From Cryptomeria japonica (lineage: Eukaryota > Streptophyta > Pinopsida > Cupressales > Cupressaceae): DNA of 64,000 nt. Of this stretch, positions 47,531 through 59,500 are shown in pieces. Position numbers and translations under genes: made by a program. Below the pieces are notes generated by a model. That model saw only the letters and a list, made by a program, of their open reading frames with translations, was not told where the DNA came from and did not search any database. Within the stretch, counting starts at the first letter, position 1, and each line of letters opens with the position of its first letter. The stretch is taken from positions 768,515,336 to 768,579,335 of the forward strand of contig NC_081408.1 of NCBI RefSeq assembly GCF_030272615.1, written 5' to 3'.

Positions 47531-50500
47531 GTATGTTTGCATATACCTTTTCCTTTTCCTTTTGCTTCTTTTCCCAAATATTAAACAAAGGAGCGCGTAA
47601 CTGTGAATAATTTTTTTTATTATTATTTTTTTTTCACAGTTCTTCGGCGTATTGCCTTATCGTTTGGTGTTGAAGTAGAGGCGGACATACCGGCTGGGCA
47701 CGATACTCTTGGTAGGTGTATTTATCTCGATTTCAGTAATTATCAGAAGACAAACACGAATTCATAGGTAATATTTCTTAACATTTTCCGTTATAACATT
47801 GGGCAGGACGAATGCCCTTTGCCATTGGTCTGGCTGCATTATTTTCCAATCCTTTAGTGCAATCTCCAATTAATGTGGGAATCTTGGGAGAATGGGGAAC
47901 GGGAAAGTCTAGTGTAATGCTTCAGGTATTCATCCTTCCTAAAGATTAATTTAGCACGTTTGGCTCAAATTATTAGACCTCACATTAATCTGAATAGCTG
48001 TGTTTTCAGACAGAGATCATTCTTCTAAAGACAGCGGCACACTTAGCATTCACAGGTTCATTTCAAAAAGAAGGCTTTTCCAGATTATCCGTAACTGGAA
48101 GAGCCAGGCGTAGGAAAATAGCAAATACGATAGAGAGGTTAGAAGCTAAAAGATGGATTGGCCTCAATATTATTCACAATATCTTTTACTCTATCAAACG
48201 AGTAAAGAACTTCATAGCAGAGGTAGACACGCATATCCTTCCTTCGCATATTACATGTCCTTATTTACAGTTACATAATCGATCTGTAGATAATGTTTAC
48301 GGTATGTGCTAGCTTAAAATTTTAAATTGAGACATATATTTAGATTAAATGTTTTCTTTAATAACCAGTTTATGAGTTTTGAGATTTTAAAGAAAATTAG
48401 GTTGTTTCAAAATTTATTGATTAAATAATATATTTTCAAAATTATGTGATCTATAATTTGGGGTATATATATAAAATGAGTAAGATGAAATTAAAAAAAT
48501 GACATTTAATAGAAATTTGCCATTTTTGTATATAAAACAATAAAATCAATCTTTTGTTATATAATATTGTATCTAAATCTTTGATGGTTCAAGTCAATTT
48601 TTTATTCAATGTTCATAATGCATCTTACATATGCAAAGATGCCCTTTGGACATAATTGTACCCATGACCTTGTCCCCTTAATTCAAGCAACTTTTGAATA
48701 ATTAGACTATCATTTACTATCTTGTATGCCACATATTTGGAATTTAATAACCAAGGTCTTTTATTTAAGGACAACCCTTAGTACAGTAGATAAAAATATC
48801 ATTACAACATATACAAAATATATATTATAAAAAAATTATCTACATTTATGCATCAACACAAAAATTCATAAATGCTAAACTAAACACTTGCATTTTCTAT
48901 TTAGATGTCTTCAATATTATCACTTCAATATATAGGTCTCAAGACTACCATGAACAAGGTCCAACACCTTTCTCTTTTATCATCTTTGGCTCCCAAAGTA
49001 ATTCATCACTACAATGTTTAAGAAGCAAGTACAAGTACAAGTGAACACATCTCAAAGAGAATATTAGTAAAGGACAAGATAATGTAGTGACAAAGCACCC
49101 CAAGACTAAATTATAGGCTTGTGAAGGTTTTGAAAGTTAGACCTTGTAGCAAGAAGAGAAATAACGTTGATAGTAGTCGAGTAAGAGAAATAAATCTTTA
49201 ATTCCCAGCTACATAAAAATTTAGTGTCCAACACATAATAAAAACATTGTATTATTTTAAAATCGAAGTGGTTACAAATAACTCAAAACATTGTTTGAAT
49301 AAAATAGAAATATGTATAGAATTTACAATATCCAAAGGCAAAACATTCATCACATGAAAAATAAGAAAAAACTAATAAATTTTATTTGCTTTACATGCAT
49401 TCTCTTTTTTAATTTCTGTAGCTTGACAACCTTGAATAGATCACTACATTAGTAATATTGTTCTAGATCTTCTCGAGGTCCTCTTGAGAATTCTTTTATT
49501 AGCCTCCTTAATCGCTCTATGATTGGCTTTAAGATTATTTCAATTAGTTATCTCTACATAACCTATTTTTACAATATCTCGTGTTAATTTTTCTATCAAA
49601 AATATTATAACAGGTATAAATTTGGAAATAAGGGTTTCAAATGATAAAACCACAAGAAATCCCAAATTGACCAAAGCATTGAAATAAGGAAGTAAATCCA
49701 ATAGATATAGCCTCAAATTGATGAGAAAGATGGCTAAGAGTGCTGATCAGATTTACCCAATTGTGGGTTGATGTGAATTTTCTTCTTTCTAAGTTGAATT
49801 ATGATGATTATAAAACTAGGACAAAATAGGTGATTATTGAAGTGATTTGATGGAAACAGTAAGCTACTAATGCCCCATGGAGCCAACAACCTGGATCTAG
49901 GTAGAATAAGAGGAGTCGGATCTATTCCCAAAAATTCAGCCTATTTTTTTAGGACTAGGTAGTATCAATTGCCATGATCCTCTGATTTTTTTTATCATTG
50001 AAAGCTGAACTTGTTCATCTTTGTTAACCCTGTTGATCCTCCTGAGTGCAACTCTATACCTATTTCATGCACAGAGAAATAAATGGAAAGATGTTGGGAT
50101 TAGGGGTTTACCTAAGTCAAACCCTGATTTAGGAATTAACTTTGGATGAAATAATGCAAATACTGAAATAAATGCCATATAGGTATACCTCATATCTACA
50201 ATTGTTGATGATGATGCAATTCTCTCTGAATTTAATCACAAATGTTGAATGTAATGGCATTACAAACACATGAACATGAAAAAACTTAATCACATACACA
50301 TACTTGCATAAGATTGATGTAACTTTTCTCCACAATGCTTGAATGATGAATATACAACCTTGAAGATCTCTAAATATTATTGATTATGAATGCTTCACGA
50401 ATGAACGAATAATATGGATGTCCAGAGTCTTAGATTTCTTAGATTGTTTGATGAAAATCTATTGATAAAATGTCTTTATATAGGGTTCCCTAGGTAATTT

Positions 50501-53500
50501 ACCGGTTAGGCCGACTTCCAATGATCATGTGTAGCCATGAGGATCAATTCCTGGTGGGGAGATACAACACCTACCCCAATTGAAATTTAGGCCCCATTGA
50601 GAGGGAGACATCATGGTCTAGACCAAGGAGCTCCATGCCCTGGTCCCTCTACAAATAGGACCAAGATAAGTTTCTAGGTGGAAGGGGACCTCACCATGGG
50701 ACCCACCAATGGGTGTTCATGGCTTCAAAGCTAAAGGATGGGGTCAAATCGAACCTAGAAATGGGATGGAGATAACACATGCTAAACTAGGAGCACAAAC
50801 ATGAGGTATAATTTAGGATGCTACATTTAACCCCCACTTTAATGGGAGCATGAGCCAACACAAACACTCGTGGTAAAGTAGATGAAAGCCGAGAGAGAGG
50901 AGCAATTAGGAGTGAAAACACAAGGAGTATAAGACATCACTAATTTTTAGGAACCCGACCCCCAATCTTAGGATCTTAACTCACACAATCCTATGCAAGG
51001 ACACAAAATCCTATGCAAGGACACACAAAACAAGACAAAGAAAAAAAGGAAAACAAATTCAAACAAAGGCAAAAGACAAAAGACACACAACACAAAATAT
51101 AAAAACCAAAACAAGACCACAAGTCAAAGTGCCAAAGAGACCTCAATAATCAAAATGTCTCAACCACTAATATCATTCTTGAAATTCGATCGCAAGATCA
51201 CAAACGATCACATTAAAAGAGCAAGAGGATATATCAAAGCATGAATCACAAATAGAAAAGCTATGAGATCATGGAGAGATGAAAGGAGGAAACATCGATG
51301 TCACGAGCTAACTATGTTTTGCTAGGTGAAACATGAGAGGAAGAGAAAGAGAGGAGATAGATACCATGGGCTAATTGTGCTTTGCTAGGTGATCCATATT
51401 GGGGAGGAGAGTTGGAATAGTCTAGTTGTGTTTTTCTAGTTCCACTCGTCCTGCTATGTATTCAACTTTTTGGTTTTAGGAGTTGAGCACCCCGCATAAG
51501 AGTTTTTTTTCTCTGGTTTCAAGTATGCAATAACCTATATATGACATGAAATGAAAGTACAAATGTGTCTAGTTTCAGGCATGAAGCATCTCATATATTA
51601 GTTTGTTTTCTTTAGTTTCTATTTTGAACACCCTATGTAAGACAAATATATGCCTTGTTTCAAGAACATCTCATGTTTAAGACTTTGTTTTTTCTAGTTT
51701 TGAGAATTTCTAACCCTGTCTAAGACATATATGAATGTTGCATATGGTATCGAGCATGAAGTATCTTGTATAAGACTTTGATTTTTCTTGTTTCTAAAAT
51801 GAACTCCTCGTTTAAGACATTTAAAAAATATATAGTATAATATATAGGACAAAGAGGGTGATATGTATGCCCCCCTTAAGATATCAGCATAGTCCTATGC
51901 TGATGTCTTAAGGAAGCTAGAAATAAGGATACATACCTTTAACACCAAAGAGATATCCTTTTAGGAAACAATGTTCATAAATCCAAGCTAAAGAGGCCAT
52001 AGTCTTACAAGAAAGGTCAAGATAGTTAAAAAAGAGATATCTTGCAACAAGTATAAAGGGGATCCTTGAAGGGGAAGATATCTTTTCTCATATGACATCT
52101 ACCTTCAAGAGGATTTCTCAGACAAAAATATCATCAACAACCAAAAGAGTGGAAAGAAAGAAAGAATGCATACCTTCCCCCTATTGGTAAGTGAAAGGGA
52201 TTCTTGATGAAGGATTACACTCTTTTGACCCAAAGTGAAGGGTTTGTTTATAATAGATATACATTGCAAAGTGTAAAGAGGTTGTAGTCAAGGATACACA
52301 CCTCTTGCATAAGAGAGAATCCTCAAGAAATAATACTAAGAAAAAGATCAATTTCCCCCAAGCATAGGGACAATGAGAAGGATTACACAACCTCTATAGA
52401 GAGAATTATAGATAATAAAATGCACTATTCCAAGCAAAGAAAGGTACTAAAAAAGGAATGCACATGTACTTGTATGAAGGAATATCCAATGCAAGAAAAG
52501 GCATCAAGATTATGCAAAATGTTACTCTAAAGAAGTGGTAATCTTCAAAGAGAAAGAGAGAATTAGATTTGCATTGTCCTTGCTCCTCAATAAATGAAAC
52601 AAGAAGGATCATGCTGCTGCCCTGAGATGTTTGTTATAGAAATAACATCACCACTCATGACAAAGAGCCCCCAATGAAGTTAAATACTAGTGGCATAGGG
52701 TGAGGAGAAACATCAAGAGCGAATTGAGTGCTCAGGTGCTACCTCTCCACCAAGAAAAAGTGAAAGATCAATTGTAAGAGTTATGTGAGCTCTATCATAT
52801 TGGTCTTGAACAAATACTTTAAAGGTTTTACAATTTCCAGGAGAATGAGAATAACTATGATTAAAAAGACAATGTTCATATCCTTCTCTATGCTTATAAT
52901 TATAAATAAATTTAATAAAAGGAAAGGCAATATTCTTATCATACGTCAACCTCCAAAAGATTCTAGTAGCTAATTTTTGTTGGTCATCAATAGGAGTAGG
53001 TCTTGTCTCTTGAGAAGTAGTGAAACAATAGAAGGAGATGGATTGTTTTCTATTATTTTAACTATACCATTTTTAATGAGTGCCTTAATTCCATTTTGAA
53101 AATATGGACAATCATTGGTATCATGATCATTAGTTGGATGATGTGAGCAAAAAGGAGTATTTGATGAAGAAACACATTGAGATGGACAATCTAGTTTATG
53201 TCTTGCAAAGTACTCATTAATCTTTTGTACATGTAATATCCACCCTATACTAGCCAAATTTTTTAAAACACAAAGATGTTGAAATTTCACATGTTTTTGG
53301 GTGCATGTCATTTCATCTAATAATTGGTATGCAATTCTATTTGATGAATTTTCTGATTGCAAATGTTCATTATAGATTTGTCTACAGTGTTTGGAGCACA
53401 TTTGCATGGCAAGGAAATCACCAATAATGAAGGCATCATATCAAACATTTAGCATTAAAACATTTTGACATAAATTAACCAACAAGCTATTGTAGCAATG

Positions 53501-56500
53501 ATTTATAAATTGAAATTTCATCAGCAAAATGCTTTAAAGCTGATAATAATTAAAATTTACTAACCCTTAAAACTGCTGCATACTTCACCAGATGATAACC
53601 TAGATCCAAATTGAATGTGTTGAAGTTAGACTTGCTATAGCTGAATGATAGTCAAAGCATTGGAATGAGTTTGTTCCTTTATAGCAATATAGTCTTATTA
53701 TTTTAGTTTTTTCTTTGACTGCCTATTAATTTGAAGGCATTGTAATTTGTCGGTAAAATAGTCTTTATTAAAAATCGATAATAAACTTGTGTTTTCCTGA
53801 GGCAGCCTTTGGGTTCCACCAGAGTTATAACATGCATTTCTTTACAACAAACAAGGCTTTAGCATGTCAAAAATTGTTCCCAAATAAAATATTTTATGAG
53901 AATCTTTAAACAAATATCCTTAGAGGCTGCGATGCACATATAATATTTTGTAGCCTTTGAACTCCATGTTTTCAGCAGACAACCAGTATAAGATGTCATA
54001 AATATTGTCAGGTTTGGTTCCCTAGCATATTGTTTTCCAACCATACGATGGTAGTCATCTTTATATGTTTGAAAATACATCAATTTGTAGATCCCAAATC
54101 TTGAATCGATTCTTTTCTCTTTGTTTTTTTTTTTAAAACCTTTGTTGACACCCTTTGACTTCATTGTCAGCTTCATCAGAATTTTAAAAATCTTTATCAA
54201 TTGTTCTCCTTATTTTCACATTTCCTCAAAGGCAAAATTGAATTTAAAATTTCAACGACACATGATAAGATAGACCCATTAGCAAAGCGATGCCAAATAA
54301 TAGTCAAAACCCTTTCACCACGTGAGCCAAAATGGGGTCATAAATTAATTTCTTAAATGCATTGAAATCTGATTGATTTGTCTTTGGCACAAAACCAATT
54401 CTAAAAACCACACCACCTCATTAAATCTTATATTTGTAATAAGGTTCAAACGTGAGTTCAAAACTCAAAGAATTCAAGCAAATATTTGAATATTCTTCAA
54501 TGAAGCACACAACAACATAGCTTCACAAAAAAATCTTCCAAGAATCTGAATTGACAAACCTGGAAAAACTTAACATGAAATAAAATTTGTATCATAAACA
54601 AGGGTTTATGTCCTCACTTTCAACTTACAACATTTTGATTATTCCTGTGTAGAACCGTACTGTGAAGCAAAAGGGTTTCAGTCCTCAGGTCCAAAATCCT
54701 TTTAGGTTTTCATCTCATAGGCAAGGTTTAGCTTCAAGCTCAAACCTAAGATCTTCTCTCCCCCTCAAAATGAGAACCCAACTCCCTTTTATAATATGCT
54801 TGGGAAACTTTGCAAAGGGAAGAATTAAAAAACACTTTTTATTTAATGCATCCTTATAACTTCCAAAAGTGACTTTATTTTGAAATATTAAATATATTAT
54901 CACTTAAATCAGTTAATAAATAATTAATTTTAAGTTGTTTGTTTTTTTAGTAACTCATCGGGACAACTTAAAAATTAATTAATTGTTTCTTTCTCCCAAA
55001 AATGGGGACATTACAATACGCTAGGGAGATCATCCATAGGTGAATGATGAGGATGTCCTAGACCTTTGGTACTAGCTTGTGTAAGAATATTTTAAAAGGA
55101 CTTTGATTCCTTGTTCATATTTTCCAAGTCCTTCTCCTCTAAAACCTTGTTTTGATATTATGTTATAGCCACTCCTATAAGAATGTTGTAATTAAGGAGT
55201 ATTATAATGAATTTCTTTGAAAAAATTAGTGTAATTACATCTAGATGGAACAAAGGGAAAATTAGATGAAGAAGGAATATCCTTGGTAGGGAGATTCTCA
55301 TTTCTATCATCATGCATATCCTCTTTGGTAGGTTGAGAAGGAAGATCCTTATCATATAAGGCCTCATTTTTACTTAATGTTATGTGGGTAGATAGATCAT
55401 GAATAAAATGCATAACATCATCTTCTCTACAAATTTTTTGATGACTAAGATAAGCCCTAGGATAATAAGGGGGATCTAGAGAGATTGAAACATGATGATA
55501 TTTGGAAGTTGCCCTCTTTGTGCTAGTGTATGTGCATGTTACTAATTATGCAACCTACAAATCAAATTAACAAAAATAAATGAGGGTTTTTATGAATTTA
55601 ACCTCTAAATTTATGAATTTTTTTATTAAAAATATAAATTATGAGTGCAAAATTGAAAATTAAAATATCCGCAAATCAGATTTGAGAACACAAATAAGAA
55701 ATAATGGTGTAAGAAGTCAAGTTCACCCAACTGTAATGGTGTAAATTTGGAAATTAGGATTTTAAATGATAAAACCAAAAGCAATCCCAAATTGACCAAA
55801 ACATTTCAAGAAGGGGGTAGATTCAATAGATTTAGCCTCAACTTGATTAGAAAGAGGAACAAGAATGTTGATCAGATTTACCCAATTGTGAGTTGGTGTG
55901 AATTTCCTTCTTTCTAAGTTAATTTGTGATGATTAAAGAATTAGGGAAAAATAGGTGATTATTGAAGTGATCTGATGGAAACAGTAAGCTACCAATGTCC
56001 CACAGAGCCACCAACCTGGATCTGGGAAGAATAAGAGATGTTGAATCTGCTTCCAGAAAATTGGCTTATTTTTTTGAGACCAGGTAGTATCAATTCGCCA
56101 TGGTACTCTAAATATTTCATCATCAAAAGTTGACCCCATTTGTCTCTGTAAACCTTGTCAATCCTCCTGAGTGCAACTGTGTACATTTTTCCTGCACATA
56201 GGAAGAAAGGGAAAGATGTTGGGAATAGGGGTTTGCCTAAGTCAAATCTTAGTTTAGGAATTAACCTTTGATCTACAATTTTTGATAATGATACAATACT
56301 CTTTGAAAGTAATCACAAATATTGAATGTAATGGTATGAAAAACACTAATCACACACACACATGCTTGCACAAGATTAATGTAACATTTCTCCACAATGA
56401 TTGAATGATGAATATGCATCCTTGAAGATATTTGAAAATGCTTGATTACGAATGCTTCACGGATGCACAAATGATATGGATGGATTCTTAGATTGCTTAG

Positions 56501-59500
56501 CTTATTTGATGAAAATAGGTTGATAAAATATTTTTATATAGGGTTACCTAGGTAATTTACCGATTAGGTCAACCTCTAATGGTCATGTGTATCCATGGGG
56601 ATCAATTCCTAGCAGATTGATACAACACCTACCCCAATTCAAATTTGGGCCCCATTGAGAGGGACCATGGTGTTTCGAGGTATCCTAGTCCAGACTAGGG
56701 TATGCTACGTTCTAGTCCCTCTATAAATAGGAATAAGATAAGATGCTATTGGACAGGGTACCTCACCATGGGACCTACCAATGGTTGTTCATGGCCTCAA
56801 ATCTAGAAAATGAGACCAAATCAGACCTAGAGATGGGATGGGGATAGGACACGTTAAAGTGGGAGCACAAATATGAGGTGTAAATTGAACCGATGACAAT
56901 TTACAATGCTACAAATGTCATCATCTTGATGCACCGATAATTATAATCACTTCCATTAAATTCTGGATTGGGTAGATAGTTAGAATTTGACATGGTGAAT
57001 TTTTTGGGAGATCTCAACCACTAAATCTTTAACCAAAAAAAAAACATCGATTCTAATATCAAATGAATATTTTGAAAACTAAACCTACTTATAATAGATA
57101 TAAAATAATTACTAACTATGAAAAAGTGAAAAATAAATTTCATTCTCAACTACACAATTTTTAAAACTATTTATTATTTTAAGATTAAAGTGGTTATATA
57201 ACATTGCTCAAAATATTGTTTAAATAGCATAGAAATATACACAAAATTCATAGTCTCTAAAGACAAAATGTTCATTGTATCAAAAATAAGAAAAATGAAT
57301 TATACTTTATTTTCTTTTAAATGTCTATGTCCAAACTACACCCTTCTAAAAATTTATAAACTATGCATGAGTGAAGGCATGCAATATGACAAATTCCAAA
57401 TCATTTATCAACAACTTGACCTAGTTTTAAATTCATCACAATTTGATAAGAGCAACTAAAACTCTAAACCTAATTGTTTATTGTCAATGTACATAATACA
57501 ACATAACACTATTCATAAAAACATTAAATCTATATAGAGATAATCATAATTTGAATATTTTCTTTCATTTTCTCTATTGCTTATTTGATTTAGGTCTACC
57601 AGTTGCGTTTGACTTGTCATAAATTAGATTTTAATATAGTGTACAATGTGAATTTATTTTTTCTATATTATGATGATATCTCAAATTCAAAATCTAAATT
57701 TTATTCTAACATTTTATTTGTGTTTCTTTGATTAATTTTAAATATTCAAATTTCTATTTGCTCAATTTACCTATCTTGTAATCAAATATTGAAGTTACTT
57801 TTTTTCAAATGAATCCCTTTGTCCTTTCCCCTAGTGGATCAACAATGATACCCTTTGTTATGTATGAACCATTATGAAAATAGAGATCTAAAAAAATTAA
57901 TAAATATAAATTGTATATTTGTATTTTTAGTCCTTTCAATGCCTCTTCCTATTTTAAATTTCTATTTATTCTTTAAAGCTCTATTGTCAATATAATATTA
58001 GATTAATTTTTTTAATACTAGTTCAATATTTCATTTATATATTTTTTTCTTAATTAAATAATAAATATTTTTAATATATAATTAACTCTTTAATTTTTTT
58101 ATTGAAAGAATGCAAAATTGCAGTTGAAGAGTGCAAGAGTAAAACAAAAAATCAAGACATGACCAGCAAGAAGAGAAATTATAGCAGCCAATATGACAAA
58201 GAGGCATTACAGTGTATATGTTGCTACAACAGCCCAAACAAACAAAACACAACACAACAATGTACATGCTGCTATGTTCATGACAACATCATAAAAGAAA
58301 CATCAACAATCATAATTATTGACACATTTTAAACTTTTGTCTCCTCATGCTTATTCTTGATATGTTTCATAGTGAAAATACAAAATATATGAATATTCAA
58401 ATCTGAATTGTTCATGCTTTCTCTTTTAAAATTGTTAAGTGTTATATAAATCTTAATAAGAAATATTATGAATAGTCTTTTGATCATATTATTTTTGAAT
58501 TGTTGAGAATTTTCTCATTTTTTTTATCACAAAAAACAGATTTCAAAAACAATATTAAAAAACAAGAAGCAAGCAACTGAGAAAAAAATTCTCCAAATGA
58601 ATAATTTATGTTATCTAATTATTATGTTTTTAACTTTAATTCATCATTATTCTTTATTGATTTATTTTTGAATTGTTGAGAATTTTCTCATTTTTTTAAT
58701 CACAAAAAACAGATTTCAAAAACAATATTAAAAAACAAGAAGCAAGCAACTGAGAAAAATTTTCTCCAAATGAATAATTTATGTTATCTAAATATTATGT
58801 TTTTAACTTTAATTCATCATTATTCTTTATTGATTTTTATGAAAGTCAAGTTTATAAAGAATATTAGAATATTTTGTATCCTCTTTGACTGCATCCTATA
58901 TATGTGGATCTATCTCTAATCTCTAGAAAAGACATCTCGAAGGTTAGGAAAATATATATCTTTTAATTTTTTTGTTATTTTACATCAATTTGAAATTAAT
59001 GATAGATAAATGTTAGGTACAATGAAAATTAATTGAAGTCAGTCAAATTAAAATGTTTGATGGTCTTTGAACTAAACTTTCTTCATTGATATCCTAAATT
59101 AATATTGCTGCAGGCATATCTCCTAATTCACCATATGCACTACTTTTTGTGGGAGCTCCGATATTATTGGGAGAAATCTGCACCTTTCGATTTGCCCAAG
59201 TTCAATGACTTCTTAAAATATTATCAACCTAAATATCATCAAATTTTCGAGTCCCTGGCCGTCATGGACAGGCGTGATATGGTAAGCAAGACTTGCAATA
59301 ATTGTATATGTTGTTGATTTTTTTGCCCCCTCCCATATTCCAACCCATCCACGCAACTGGGCTATGTGCATTCTGATGATTTTATATTATGTTGCAGTTT
59401 TTAAAAAGCTTGATATGGTACTAATTAAGAGTGCGACAACAAAACCAAGTAGCAGAAAGTTTGGCCTCATTTACGTGGATATTCTAATATATTTTCTATA

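Larger units (their letters stand above)
49615..56913 (-). mobile_element. LTR retrotransposon, antisense inside intron 4
   Basis: Long direct repeats at 49,615-50,825 and 55,740-56,913 (about 1.2 kb each) are LTRs. Read on the minus strand they start TGTAGCAT and end CCAAATTTACA (TATA in the left copy). The minus-strand purine tract AAAGTGGGGGTTAAA directly precedes the left LTR start, and CCCTATATAAAGA on the minus strand near 50,484 is a TATA box, so the element is transcribed opposite to the gene. The LTRs differ by many substitutions and indels, so the insertion is old. No reverse transcriptase or integrase is seen in the 4.9 kb interior, so it is a non-autonomous derivative. A target duplication is not visible (ACAGG versus AATGT). 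Confidence 0.8.
48223..59113. other. intron 4 of the ankyrin-KAP gene (10.9 kb)
   Basis: Bounded by donor AG|GTAGAC and acceptor TTGCTGCAG|GC. It separates the P-loop exons from the rest of the NTPase. It contains an antisense LTR retrotransposon (49,615-56,913), flanking diverged repeats and a 173-bp tandem duplication. The remaining parts (48,223-49,180 and 57,330-58,488) are AT-rich and hold no recognised gene. Frames such as 57268-57459 and 58102-58332 are not supported. Confidence 0.8.

Noticed and set aside
50993-51244. Lys/Asn-rich 83-codon ORF in the intron
   Set aside because: A-rich low-complexity sequence inside the non-coding part of a retrotransposon.
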